A stretch of DNA of 64,000 nt from assembly GCF_030867095.1 (NCBI RefSeq), contig NC_081828.1, positions 213,472,978 through 213,536,977 on the forward strand, in the 5' to 3' direction. A program made the translations under genes and the position numbers. Every line of letters starts with the position of its first letter. The stretch's first letter is position 1. Under the pieces are notes generated by a model. That model saw nothing but the letters and a program-made list of their open reading frames with translations. It was not told the DNA's origin and searched no databases. The stretch is from Alligator mississippiensis. Its lineage: Eukaryota > Chordata > Crocodylia > Alligatoridae. This document shows, piece after piece, positions 39,301-49,512 of this stretch.

Positions 39301-41925
39301 CGTCCCCTCTGTTGGCAACGGGCAAAGAGCTGGCCAAGATGGTAAATGGCTGTGCAGTTATCACCGCTTTCTTTCCCACTGATTCTCTTCCTTTGGTTTT
39401 TTTCCTCCTTTTATTTTGCCCTTCTAGGCAGCTTCACGAGCTCAGCTATAGTGGGTGAAGCTCTCAGTTGCCTGGCCCTGTGCACAAGTCCCCTCCATCC
39501 GTGCAGTGGGTATAAGAATAACAACGCTCACGCTTGCCTCGGGCAGGTGTGCACCCTAAACAAGGTGGGGGAAGAATCGAGCCCATCAGGCCAGTGGGGT
39601 CCAGATGCATGTGCTGCTATTTCATTCCTCCCACTTTTACACAGCTGCTCTGTGATCTCTGAAAATTTCTCGAGCTTACAAGATTGCTGATTACAGTGTT
39701 AGGTATTGCTCCCCGCTGACTGGATGATAGTGAATTAATTGGATCTCTCAAAGGCCAGGGATTAGCAAGTGGGAAGGCAGGCTCCTTCTGTAGGAGGGAA
39801 ATAGTGCCAGCTCGCATCTCTCTGATCATGCCTTTGGTTACTTCTAAGTGCCAGCATGCTACAGAGGGACATGCGTGCCCTGCTAGAGCAGCAAATGACA
39901 CCCCTACCGCGGTTTCCAGAGGCAGAAGACAGAGATGAATGGAGCGGAGAGGGTATGTCCACATGGTACAATTATAACACATGCTAGTATACTTGTGCCA
40001 GCTTAATCTAGCGAGCAGGGGTAGCAATAAGAGGGAACACATGGCAGCATGGGTGTTAGCATGGACTGGAGCCCAGAATATGAACTCTCGAGGGGTCCTG
40101 GGCATGTACGTGGGTTCATGTTCTGCCGCTGTTACCCAAGCCAGCTGGATTCGAGCAGCACAGGTCTGCTACCACATGCCACAATCGCACTTTTGTGTAG
40201 ACATGCACAGGTTGCAAAACCAGACGATGCTTATTTCAAAGCCATTGTCCCTGCCATGCTTGAGACCTGCCTGTGCTAGGGACGGACAAAGCAGCTTGCT
40301 CGAAATAAGAACTTCAAAAATCATAAAGCCAGAATGGGCCATCATAATCATTTGGTATGACCTCCTGTAAACTATGGGCCACCTAATAACTCCATCATCG
40401 ATCTTTTTTGGATTGATGATGTTCAAAGAGTCCAAACTCTTTGCCATTCAGCGATCCCTGCCTCTATCCATTTATCACGGGGCTTTCATTCTGCTCTCTC
40501 TGTACTTTGAAGTTTACATGCCTCTCCTTAACAAACCATTGTCTTCGCACGTAACAGAAAGCAGATCTCCTGCCCAAAGAGATGGAGAGACTAGTCTCCA
40601 GCAAAGCGAACACAATGGTTTACTTCAGTTTGTGGCATGGATTTTCCTAAGGGGTGCACAAGCTGAACTTAAGTATCCTGGGCTGGTGGGTTTGCTTGGC
40701 TTTGCACTACACAGCAGCTAAAGACTATAGGCTAGTGTCTCAGCTGGCCATAGGAAAAAAGGAGACTCAAAGTTGGTACCTGCAAGAAGTAGGAGCTCAT
40801 GGGTTCTTCCTTGTTGTCCTCGTTGTAATAGAGTCCACCTACTATGAAGATCTGGTTTTCTCTGGTCACCAGACTGACGTGATTCTTCGGGATCTGAGCC
40901 GAGAGGGAGGCGAAGTAGCACTCGTTGGCGGTGGGGTCGTAGGCCACTGCCCCGCTGTCGCTCACCATGAAGATGAGGTCGTGGAGGAACATCCCAAAGC
41001 GCATTGTGTCATTTAAGATCCCCGGGAAGATGTCATCCTCTTTCTCATCCTCCTCGTCCACCGCTCCATTGACGACGGCGTCCTCAGGTTTCTTGTCGCC
41101 GCTTTTCTTCACCTTCTTCTTTCTCACCACGGTGAGTTTGCCCTCGTGAGCATCCTTCACCATTTGGAGCTTCTTGAGCAGCTCTGGGCTGGACTTGACG
41201 ATGGCTTGCTTCTCCACCTGGTCCCGCAGGTAATCCTGTGGCATGAGGCGGAAACGTATGCTCTCAAACACCACAGGCAGGGCCTTGACCCGGTCCTCTT
41301 GGTCCTTGGCTGCTGCCCACTTCATCACCACCTCGAAGACGGTCTCCTCCTTCTCGATGTTGAGGGAGTCGTTGGAGATGATGGCGATGAGCTCGTCGGG
41401 GGAGAGCTGGTGGAACTCCTCGTCCCGGGAGATCAAGGCAAAGCGGTCGCATATGAAATCCCGGGCCGCCACCGCCAGCCGGGCACAGTCCAGCATCAGG
41501 CCCAGCCTGAAGATAGCCAGGCAGTTGCTGAGACAGAGGCGCTTCTGCAGGAAGGAGACGCAGACGGTGAAGATGGAGGGGATCTGGAACAAGTTAGCCA
41601 CGGAAAAAATGTCCTGCACGTTCTTCTCCGTGATCTCCAGCTCGGAGGTGTAGATGTAATGGAGGATCTTGCCCAGGACGTCGGGGTCGACGTTCTCCAA
41701 GCTGATCTCCTTCTTCTTGCTCTCTTCCATGTCGGAGAGGAACATTGCCCGGAAATACGGGCTGCAAGCTGCCAGCACCAGGCGATGGCAGGGGAACTCC
41801 TGCCCCTTGACTTTCAAGACGCAGTCCAAGAACTTGTTGTGGTCCAGCATGTCTTTGAGCCCGTCCTGGAGGAGAGTTTGCTGGTAGAGACGTAGCTCTT
41901 CTGTATGATCTATAGGCATGGCCAT
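30195..41925 (-). CDS. KLHL40: KLHL40, kelch-like protein 40, complete (six coding exons)
   Basis: Exons on the minus strand at 41925-40780, 34593-34433, 33932-33825, 32923-32738, 31530-31384 and 30306-30195 join in frame (1860 nt) to 619 residues plus TAA; human KLHL40 has 621. The start ATGGCCATG has a good context and matches the family N-terminus. Domains: BTB about residues 33-100 ([17 protein letters not shown]), BACK about 135-235, a charged Lys/Glu linker 266-298, then the kelch propeller from about 310 to the end, finishing RLTKM. KLHL40 is known as a striated-muscle protein that stabilises the thin-filament proteins nebulin and LMOD3; its loss causes nemaline myopathy. The paralogue KLHL41 is rejected because the N-terminus, linker and the [19 protein letters not shown] stretch follow KLHL40. 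All splice borders are GT/AG and no disabling change is seen. The gene reads the same way as HHATL, unlike the human arrangement as I recall it. Confidence 0.97.
31165..31330 (-). mobile_element. CR1-type repeat (antisense, KLHL40 last intron)
   Basis: It carries TTGCAATCATCTAGCCTGCC followed by a worn CR1-like body. The start and end are approximate. Confidence 0.5.
31384..31530 (-). CDS. KLHL40: KLHL40 exon 5: kelch blade with YLLGGFAT
   Basis: A 147-nt exon after acceptor CCCGGCAG, with donor GTAAGG at 31383. It encodes [35 protein letters not shown] and [10 protein letters not shown], all close to the mammalian protein. Confidence 0.95.
32265..32510. mobile_element. MITE with GTCTAC-type inverted ends (KLHL40 intron 4)
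   Basis: The left end GCTTGTCTACGCTGCGTTGC and the reversed right end GTAGGTCTACATGGCAATC are related. Interior words GGCCAGCTCAAGCTAGCG are of the kind seen in a common reptilian MITE family. About 246 bp, no coding capacity. Confidence 0.65.
32738..32923 (-). CDS. KLHL40: KLHL40 exon 4: kelch blade with [11 protein letters not shown]
   Basis: A 186-nt exon after acceptor TTTTTGCAG, with donor GTACGT at 32737. It encodes [20 protein letters not shown] and runs on to [10 protein letters not shown]. Reading on into the intron would give a false Tyr; the next exon supplies the expected Trp. Confidence 0.95.
33825..33932 (-). CDS. KLHL40: KLHL40 exon 3: kelch blade with YAIGGKG
   Basis: A 108-nt exon between acceptor TGCCTAG and donor GTAAAT. 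It encodes [17 protein letters not shown] through [12 protein letters not shown]. Confidence 0.95.
34433..34593 (-). CDS. KLHL40: KLHL40 exon 2: kelch blade with VVGGKEL
   Basis: The acceptor CCCTGCAG and the donor GTAAGTACC frame 161 nt encoding [17 protein letters not shown] and continuing to DSVMCYDRL. It carries the double Gly of a kelch repeat (LVVGGKEL). Intron 1 before it is about 6.2 kb. Confidence 0.95.
34645..34901 (+). repeat. 21-bp direct repeat in KLHL40 intron 1
   Basis: GCTCTAGTGCACCAGGAGCG plus G occurs exactly at 34645-34665 and 34881-34901. The spacer holds a CCCTGT array (34850-34865). Confidence 0.85.
35230..35252 (+). repeat. Short (GT)n microsatellite
   Basis: A G run followed by GTGTGTGTGTGTGTGTAT in KLHL40 intron 1. 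Confidence 0.85.
35335..35430 (-). mobile_element. MIR-like SINE fragment (antisense, KLHL40 intron 1)
   Basis: It reads CCCATTTTACAGATGGTGAA, then ACTGATGCCCAGAGAACTG, the reverse MIR core only. Confidence 0.75.
35538..35775 (+). mobile_element. MIR-like SINE (sense, KLHL40 intron 1)
   Basis: It carries the tRNA-like start CAATGGTTAGAGCCCCTGCC, the MIR word GTGCCTCAGTTTCCC, and the 3' core with GATGCTCAGTACCA. Order and spacing agree with a near full-length MIR-type SINE. Confidence 0.75.
36830..37020 (-). mobile_element. CR1 LINE fragment (antisense, KLHL40 intron 1)
   Basis: It carries GGGATCTCAGGAGGTCGCAT, TTCAACTTCCTGCTCAGG and CCCTGCCTAACCTGCTCTTA, matching antisense CR1 3' sequence. 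Confidence 0.8.
38890..39035 (-). mobile_element. MIR-like SINE (antisense, KLHL40 intron 1)
   Basis: It reads TTCCCATTTTATGGCTGAGA, AATGACTTGCTCAAGGCTTC, GGTGGCAGGACTGGAAGC and TCTAGAGCTCTTGCCTC, a clear reverse MIR with its tRNA-like end to the right. Confidence 0.85.
39951..40208. mobile_element. MITE with GTCTAC-type inverted ends (KLHL40 intron 1)
   Basis: The left end GGGTATGTCCACATGGTAC and the reversed right end GTGCATGTCTACACAAAAG match partly. About 258 bp, likely the same superfamily as 32265-32510. Confidence 0.6.
40312..40450 (-). mobile_element. CR1-type repeat (antisense, worn)
   Basis: It carries CATAAAGCCAGAATGGGCCA and TATGACCTCCTGTAAACTAT, the worn form of the reptilian CR1 motif GCCAGAAGGGACCATTATGA. 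Confidence 0.6.
40780..41925 (-). CDS. KLHL40: KLHL40 exon 1: BTB, BACK, charged linker, first kelch blade
   Basis: This exon is 382 codons from the start Met, ending after SSYFLQ with the donor GTACCA at 40779. It carries BTB and BACK whole, the acidic and basic linker, and the first propeller motif with [17 protein letters not shown]. Confidence 0.97.
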
Positions 41926-42059
41926 GCTGAAAAGTAATCGCTCGGCCGGGTGCTTCTTCTTCCTTTCCTATTCCCCACTAGAGAGGCTTGAACCGGCGAT
42001 GGTCCCTCTTCCTCCTAGGCAGTCTGAGCCCCAGGAATGTGAAACGCTTGCTGGTAATA

Positions 42060-42065
42060 CAGCTG
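42060..42065. promoter_or_regulatory. E-box CAGCTG near KLHL40 start site
   Basis: A CAGCTG, the core preferred by myogenic bHLH factors, lies about 30-40 nt downstream of the TATA/MEF2 box, at the predicted start of the 5' UTR. The hexamer is common by chance, so only its position is suggestive. Confidence 0.35.
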
Positions 42066-42095
42066 GCTATGTGGTTCAGCCTCCAGCGAGGGGCT

Positions 42096-42105
42096 TTATA
42101 TATAG
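42096..42105 (-). promoter_or_regulatory. KLHL40 TATA box overlapping a perfect MEF2 consensus
   Basis: On the minus strand the sequence reads CTATATATAA followed by AGCC. It is at once a TATA box and an exact match to the MEF2 consensus YTAWWWWTAR. It lies about 170 nt upstream of the KLHL40 start codon, placing transcription start near 42070 and giving a 5' UTR of about 145 nt. MEF2 control fits the known muscle expression of KLHL40; actual binding is inference. Confidence 0.7.
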
Positions 42106-42224
42106 CCACGGCATTAGAAAGCTCAAGGAATCCATATCGGAGCGTGTGTAAGCCGATCACCCTTTAATATGACACACTGGACAACCGGGAAGGGAGGGGA
42201 GCTGGTGGGGGGTGAGGGCTGGAA

Positions 42225-42230
42225 CAGCTG
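42225..42230. promoter_or_regulatory. Upstream E-box CAGCTG of KLHL40
   Basis: A second CAGCTG lies about 120 nt upstream of the TATA/MEF2 box. A one-mismatch MEF2-like site (CTAAAAATAC) lies further out at 42467-42476. Together they look like a short muscle promoter, but this is inference from motif spacing. Confidence 0.35.
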
Positions 42231-42710
42231 TACATGCAGCTTAGGTCCTTCAGGCGTGGTCTGCCAGCTTATGAATCACGGCTGGAAGAGTCTAGGCTTT
42301 TCCTCATGACCTGGTAGCAGAGTTGTGAATGTCCCGGGACTCATACACGTGAAACAACTTTTCCTCCAGATGAGTCAAAAGGATAAAGCTACCTTCCACC
42401 TCACTGAATATCCCTTCTCGGCCCCCACCAGGCCCCGCTGCTAAATCCAGCGCAGAACGGACCCTGCTAAAAATACACGATGAAGTCAACACTGGAGATA
42501 AACAGCAAGGCATCGGATCGTGCGGTCATTTTGATGCAACGGAGGCCGTCGGGGTCATTTGATTTTCTGATAAAAGACCAGAGATCCATTGTCCCTGTCT
42601 GTGGTCACGTTTGGGGCATCAAGTTGCTTTTTTCATTCTCTCCTGTGTGTGTCATAGGCCTTATACTGGAAGCAGCTGATGGAGGTTCACCTGAGGCACA
42701 AGGCAACTAG

Positions 42711-43135
42711 AAATCATAGAAGAGTATGGTGGGAAGCGACCTCCAGAGGTAATCTAGTCCAACCCCCTGCCTCAGGCAAGATCATTGCTATCCAAACTAT
42801 CCTATACAAACCCATTTTCTAACCTATTACAAACCTACGTGGTCAACCCTGGCACAACCACAAGACATACTACCCTAATCTGCTGCCGGTGAAGTAGGGG
42901 GACCACAGCAGGCAACGTCCTACAAGGGTTGTTACAAATACACTTGAGAGATCTCAGGGAAAGGGCCGCTTCCCCCACTATAGAGGAAGGCAAACGACCC
43001 CATAGTCCGTACCAATCTGGCCATGGGGTGAGATTCCTTCCTGACCCCAAATATAGCAATCGGTCTGAGCTTGAGCTGGGGGGAGACCGGGTTTCAGTCC
43101 CAGCAGGAGCACTGGCACAATCCCCTAACCAGCAC
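42711..43135 (-). mobile_element. CR1 LINE 3' part (antisense)
   Basis: It starts AATCATAGAAGAGTATGG (reverse of the CR1 end) and continues ATCTAGTCCAACCCCCTGCC, TACAAGGGTTGTTACAAATA, GAGGAAGGCAAACGACCCCA and CCAGCAGGAGCACTGG. It matches the copy at 62155-62575 through most of its length. Confidence 0.88.
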
Positions 43136-43846
43136 CAAGTAAAGCCAGACTCTCACCTCCTCGGGGTGGCAACTAATGCTTCTGTTAATGCATCCCAAAA
43201 CAGTATTCACCTTCTGAGCAGCTACATCACATCCTCTACTGAGGACATGGGGGCACCAAGCCTCCGTTCTGTGTAGCGTATCCATATGGCTTCCTGTTAC
43301 CATCAGGGTGCAGACAGAAGCGACAATTTTTGCCTAATCTGGCCACAGAAAGCAGTCTATAGCTGTGACCAAACACAAGTGCATGGCTGCAATCGGGTCA
43401 AAAGTGGCCGATGGAGTGAAAATCTCATCCCCCATTGCATGAGGGGTCAGATGAAGACGTTTCAAAACAGCCTGTCTTCTGTAACTTCTGTCTGTGCTGC
43501 CTGTGCGAGCACCTTAAGGCTTTGGCTCAATCTGCTGCCTTCGGCAAACTCTAGGTCTTCCCTATTGAGGGAGCTCTTCAATCGGTCTCTGTGCCGTAGT
43601 GGGACAAACTTTCAACTGAAAAGCAGATACACACCGGTTTAAGCCTTTCTTTACTTTTCCTGGTTCATCTAAAGGCATGACAGTCTGTAAACAGTACAGT
43701 CAGAGAAAATGGCTCTTCCCACAGAGCTTTCGATGGGATTAGTTTTGGCAGAGGAAGAGAGTAACTGTGCGCATTTAGACTTACGATAACCTTGGTCCGT
43801 AAATCTCCCCTGTTGTCATTTGTGAGTATAAAGCCTTGGGCTGGTC

Positions 43847-44035
43847 TGCACACAGAAATACCCCCAGTATAATTAAATAAATTTACTAAATCCAGTACGA
43901 GGGTATCAGCCACGCCAACTGGGATAGGCACAGCAGTATAAAACTATCCACCTTCCCTGCCTGAACGTGCCTATTTTGGTATAAAGGTGCTTTATACCTG
44001 TCCGGTTATTCCTATACAGGGTAGGGAATAAGTTA
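43847..44035. repeat. Dispersed MITE-like fragment with TATACCAGT words
   Basis: GGTCTGCACACAGAAATACC and TTTGGTATAAAGGTGCTTTA, with related TTATACCAGTACAAAAAACA at 44668, resemble a reptilian MITE with repeated TATAC words. Ends were not resolved. Confidence 0.35.
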
Positions 44036-44114
44036 TAGAGATTTAAGACACTTTTATGCTAGTCTCATTTTATCAGCATGCCCCCCACCCCACACTTCTC
44101 TCCTTTTCTGCTAC

Positions 44115-44605
44115 ATGCATCAGGGTGTTTTTAAGCTGCAACCAAAGCTGGGGATTTTGGCTGGGCTGTGACAATGCTCCTTGCTGGGGCTTAAAGCTGG
44201 CACTTCCTAGCTAGAGGGTCTTGCCCCTCCACTAAGAGTCACGCTAATCGTCATATTTGGGGTCAGGAAGGACTTTTACCTCTGGTCAGATTGGTACGGA
44301 CTGTGGGGGGGGTTTGTCTTCCTCTGTAGCGGGGGGCACGGCCTCCACCTGGGACCTCTTCCGTGTGTATTAACAACCTTGTATAGAAGCAGGACATCGG
44401 CTATCATAGTTCCCCTGCTTTACCTGTGCCAGGTTTGGGTGCTTTGTCTTGTGTCGTGTCAGGGTTGAGGTTAGTTTTTCAAAGCTTTTAGATTATGGAT
44501 TTGTATGGGATGGTTTGAATCGGGACGATCCTGCTTTATGCAGAGGGTTGGACTTGCTGACCTCCAGAGGTCCCTTCCAGCCCCACTTCTCTATGATGCT
44601 ATGGT
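44115..44605 (+). mobile_element. CR1 LINE 3' part (sense)
   Basis: It contains TTTGGGGTCAGGAAGGAC, GTCAGATTGGTACGGACTGT and GTTGGACTTGCTGACCTCCA, and ends TTCCAGCCCCACTTCTCTAT. This is the same CR1 group as at 42711 but in the opposite orientation. Confidence 0.88.
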
Positions 44606-47600
44606 GAATACAACAAGGTTTGCCCTGGTGTAACTATTTCAATAAATGCTTGCACCTATAACTGTTATACCAGTACAAAAAACAGGTGCAATTTATATGT
44701 AGACTGGACCCGAAATCTGAGCTTACCGCTGCTTCGGGGTTCAGATCAGTGCCTGTAAGGGATTTCCAGATATCAGCTGGATACAGTTTAAAGAAGGCGT
44801 CATTACATAAGAGGGCAGGAAGCCAAAGGAGGTCAGGTGATCTTCTGGGGTGTTTGTCAGTTGGGGACAAACTCATGAGTTTTTGGCCCCATCAGTGACA
44901 AGCTTGTGGTTTGCCCTGAAACACTGAACCCAGAATTGCCCCCAAACACCGAACCCATAATTTTTGAAGATCCTGGTGCCGGTGACCTGCCCAAGATGAT
45001 GTGCAAAATGGGTGGCTGAGACAGATGTGGAGCCCTAATCAACATCTGTCTCTAGAGGATGACTTGTCCAGGACCCCAACTGCTGACTTACCTGGAGCAC
45101 GGGAGATCTGGTAGGTATAAGCCCCATGGGCAATCGCCTGTGAGGGAATGGGGGGAGAGAGGGCATGACCTGTGCAGCCAAGACCATCCCTGTGTCTTTT
45201 GTTTCTAGTGTGCATCATTGCATCTAGGGGCTGAACCCATCCCAATCCAGGGCTTGATTTTTACCTGTTGGGTCTGGTCTGCATTGGCCCTGTCATCACA
45301 GAGATCTGACGTTGTGTTGCCACCCCTAGGGATGGCAACGGGGAAATGACAGATTAGACTCTGGCCCTCCAGATTCCCAGCCGTTGTCATTTTCTGTCTC
45401 CCTGAAGCAGGATAATTTTTGGCTTCCAGACTTGTAGGGTTGTAAGGGCTAACTTGGTAAACTGAGCTCTTATCCCTCATAGCAGATGGAGGGCTAGTAT
45501 TTCTCTGAGGAACGAATGTAACAGTGGCTCAGACCCAGACTCCAGCTATTCTTCTACGACTGCCTAGCTGAGTTTTGGATTATTTGCCCCATACGTATCA
45601 GACTGCATTTTTCTGGTCTAAATTTGTTTTGCCTATATCTTTAATCTCTCTTCTTCCCTTTCTGTATTTGTCCTGACTGATGCTGAGTAGCCTTTGAGGT
45701 TCATGTCCAGGCTATTTCTTTGTGCTTCTAGCTGTTCCAAGAGACTAGAAGTAACTCTGTCCTGCAGACGGGACAAGCACTGCAATATATACGGGTCGTG
45801 GCTTTGTTCATCCTGATGCCCCAGGCAGCGTAAGAACAACAAGTCTGCGCTGTATTTGTGACGAATTCTCCATTGATCTCAGTTGCTTTGGACGAAGCAG
45901 AAGGGCCCAATTTAAAACCCACTGAAGTTGAAAGGAATCTTTCCATTGACTTCAATGGGCTTTTGATTTATCAACAAAGAATTTGGTCTCTATGATACAG
46001 TCTGATTGTTGTGGATAGCACGTCTGCTTTGATGAGAGTGTGTAATGAGGGAAACTTTTTTTTTGTATTTGAGCCCACGGATGGTTTATGACACCTTCTC
46101 CGGGTGCAAACAGGCAGTGTTTTGCTGATAGATGGGAATTTTCTCCGTGATGCTGGGGTCAAATGAAATCTTTCCACTCGTCTGGTTTCTGTGGCTTAGT
46201 ATTTGCCAAGTATTCAACTGTGATTCCTTGGCTTGTGCTTCCAGCACCTGAGGTTTCTCAGTGGTCTCCTACCCAACGTAGGACTGCTTAACTTCGGAGG
46301 TGTGACAAGTTACGTCCAGTCTTAGCTGAACAGGGTGAAAAATGATGTCGGTGTGTAAGTGGGCATGTATCGAATTACATGCATAGTCCTCCTAAAACCT
46401 CTGCAGGTCGGTCTATGCTGCTCTGACAGCAGTGGAGCGCCCAATCAACCCAGTTTTCAACTAGGTAGCCCAGGTATCCAGTATGGGCTGAGCAGCCACT
46501 TATTGCCCCAGCTTCTGGAGCAGGTGTACCAGTGCCTAGTTCTGCATTCATCTATGGGTGCACGTGCCGAGGTAGTCTCACCTTGGAGTAAACCAAGACA
46601 GACCGTGACCTGCCAGGGGTGGGTGGCAAGACAGCAGTGATGCATCTACTCTGCCTTGGCGCTGCGTCTGGAAGCGCTGCTGTGACCGCTGCCATGCCTG
46701 CTCGCTCCCACGGCACCACGGAGCTGATTTCTGACGCGCACCTGAAGCTCTTCTCGGGCTCAGGATAGGGTAGGGACACGTCCCCAGTGCCGCGCTCACA
46801 GCATTTCCTATCCTGGCAGTGTAGGCAGAATCTGGCTCGCTCCCTTGGATCTCCACCATCCGACCTTGGCGGTCATTCGGGGCATCAGGAGAGGAGCTAA
46901 CCTCATGCCAAGATGAAAGAAGCACCATGAAAAACTTTCTCCAGCACTCGGCTGGCTTCGCCGGCATCTAAGATTAGCTCCTTCGGTCAGTCCCGGCAGG
47001 TGCAGCTGCAAGCTAAATTTAGGCCCTGAGGGAATGGATTATTTTCTCCCCAAGTGAAGCCAGCACATCCCCGGCGCAGTCTCAGAGCGGTGCCCCTCCA
47101 GTCTGCCATGTTGACATGAAAGGAGTGGTCAGGGCCCTGACTCACACCCCATGGATACAGCCCCAGGGCGTTCACCCTTGCCCTGAAGTGCCCAGGAGAA
47201 GATCTGCCTCTCATAAAGAGGAAAAAATGATCGTTTCTGACTGCAAACCGGGACTAACAGCATGTGTTGAACCTCTCAGGGCCTGATTCTTGGGTGGCAA
47301 GCGGGAGCACCTCCATTCAAGTCATTCCTTTCCCACCTATTAGGCCCAGTCAAGTCCCTGAATAAGTGTGAACGTGCCCGAGTTCATAACAGGCCGTTGT
47401 CCTGCTGCAAGAAGCAAGGGCAGGAAGAGGACTCAGCTGCCTTTTGTGCGAAAGGCTGGAGTGAGATCACAGAGCGCCACCGAAGAGGTAGATAAGGACC
47501 CAACTCAATGGCTTTTGGTCTTGTGAATGCAGGTCCCGTGGGTTTCTCATGCTGCTTCACTCCACAGCAAGGGAGCAACTCCTGATTCGCATCACTTTCT

Positions 47601-48594
47601 GAGCTCAGAATCAGGCCACGTATTATTCTGCACCAGGAACTCCCTCTAGGACTTTTCCTCTCCATCAACACATCTGAAGGAAGCCAGGCTCTGGAGGGCT
47701 TGGGGAAGAGTTGCTTCTGGTTTACCCACAGGAAAGCTGATACCTTGACTCCACCAAGGCTACAGCGTGGCCCTGATTCTGGTCTCATTCCCTCAGTGTA
47801 AATCTAAGCTGAAGAAAGTGATTTGTAATTGAGATCAGGCTCAAGCTGAGGGATTGCATTGGAGAGCCAGGAGTTAGACCCAAATTGCACATTCCCAGGG
47901 CTTTGACAAGAGGATCCTCCTTCTCCTTGGATATTTGAGACTCTACATGACGCACACACGTGCATTCGTCCAATATATTACAGAAGAGCACTGCCCAAAG
48001 GCCGGGTCTTCTCTCCCACCTTTCATTTTGAAATTACTCGAGGCAATTCCCTTGGGTTTTGTGGGTGCCTCTCTCCATTCACTCATCTCATGGACTTAGC
48101 TTGTGCATCCAGCAATTGCTAAAGCTATGAGCATGGGTTCAGGATGACTCAGAGATGAGGAGCTGTCACTGGATACGGATCCATCACCCATTAATGCCGT
48201 GCAGAAATTTGATCTGAAGTCTTTTCAGTGCCTCGGACAAAACTAATGAATGGATCTTTGCCGGAGGCCTAGCGGATAGGCGTCTACAGGAAAGAAAGGA
48301 AAGTGAGAAATGTCACAGCGCTTGCACAGCTCTGTCAACGCTATGGGTGACACCCATCACTTTGGGCTTGAGGTAGTGTGGTCTCGGTGCACCCGTTTGG
48401 GAGTGAAGAACACGGTATTTAGACTCTCCCAGGTTCTCCATCAGGCCCCTTTCCTTGGCACTCAGTGCACTTGGAAATGGACCCAATATGTTGAAAGGGA
48501 TTTATGCATCAGGTCCTGTTTTCCACTGATTCTCTGATTTAGAGCATCACGTGATGTTGACTGCCTTCACAAGAGAAAAGGGAGTTCTGGCTCT

Positions 48595-49245
48595 ACGGCG
48601 GGGTGTGGGATGTGTGGGGCTGTTTGCTGCCAACCCTGTTGCAATACTCAGGGGAGGGTGTTTGCTTTGTCCCATGCTTTTGGCCTTTGCTGGTTGCCAC
48701 ATGGAGCCAGGAAGGAATTTGTAACGCGGTGCTATCCATGCCACCACCTTCTGCAGAAGCGTCGGTGGTTGGCCACTACTATGGTTGGGTATTTGTACAG
48801 GGGTAAGGTGATGCTTCTACGGGGAGAGGCACCTGGGTGCAGGACCTTGATCCTCTGTTCGTGATAGGACCAATTGTCACATCTGGGGTCAGGAAGGGAT
48901 TTCACCCCAGAGGCAGATGGGCACAGCTCACGGGGATGTTGTCTGCCTCCCTCTTCCTTGGCTTCCTTGAGCATCTTTTAAGTCTACTTCCTGTCATTGC
49001 AGTGGCAGGACATTAGCAATGCCTTCATCCTCCCTACTTTACTTGTGGCAAGCTACAGGGTGTTTGGGGGCATTATACCTGGCAGTTGTGCACGAGGATT
49101 ATTCCCAAAGTTTTTAAGATTAGGCAAACACTCAGCTGGGTGGTTTGGAGAGGGACGATCCTGCCCTGAACAGGGGGTTGGACTAGAAGATGTGCCCTCC
49201 TGAGGGCCCTGCCAAGCTCTGCTTTTCTAGGCTTTTATGATTTTT
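48595..49245 (+). mobile_element. CR1 LINE 3' part (sense)
   Basis: It contains TCTGGGGTCAGGAAGGGATT, GGACGATCCTGCCCTGAACA and GGGGGTTGGACTAGAAGATG, and ends near TCTAGGCTTTTATGA. Orientation is opposite to HHATL, whose 3' end lies 0.6 kb away. Confidence 0.85.
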
Positions 49246-49387
49246 ATTTTTATTTTTTGCAACCGTTTTGCTTGCAGACAGTGGCAGGGAGATACCTCCT
49301 CCTTTCAAGGCTGCTGTTTGTGATCTTTATTCTTACATAGCCTTGTTATTTTTCTAGCCTATGTTATGAGGGGATTAGGTTGACATG

Positions 49388-49460
49388 TGCATGTGTGTGT
49401 ATGTGTTTGTGTGTGTATGTGTGTATATATATGTGTGTGTGTACATATTGTGTATATATA
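49388..49460. repeat. GT/AT mixed microsatellite
   Basis: Runs of GTGTGTAT and TATATATGTGTG directly precede the perfect inverted repeat. Confidence 0.85.
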
Positions 49461-49512
49461 TTGCACTACTATATATATATATGTGACCTCCTATATATAT
49501 ATAGTAGTGCAA
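49461..49512. repeat. Perfect 21-bp inverted repeat with 10-nt loop
   Basis: TTGCACTACTATATATATA plus two more bases forms a perfect palindrome with the sequence ending at 49512, around the loop TGTGACCTCC. It lies at the edge of a GT/AT microsatellite, about 0.36 kb past the HHATL poly(A) signal. Confidence 0.9.

Larger units (their letters stand above)
34594..40779 (-). other. KLHL40 intron 1 (6.2 kb)
   Basis: It holds MIR-like pieces, antisense CR1 fragments, a MITE at 39951-40208 and a 21-bp direct repeat. No other coding sequence was seen. Confidence 0.7.

Noticed and set aside
41146-41895. Open frame of 249 codons on the plus strand
   Set aside because: It is the antisense shadow of KLHL40 exon 1; the reverse frame carries the BTB and BACK domains and correct splice borders.
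30195-41925. KLHL41 as an alternative identity
   Set aside because: The first 60 residues, the linker and the last exon follow KLHL40, and the neighbours ZBTB47 and HHATL are those of KLHL40.
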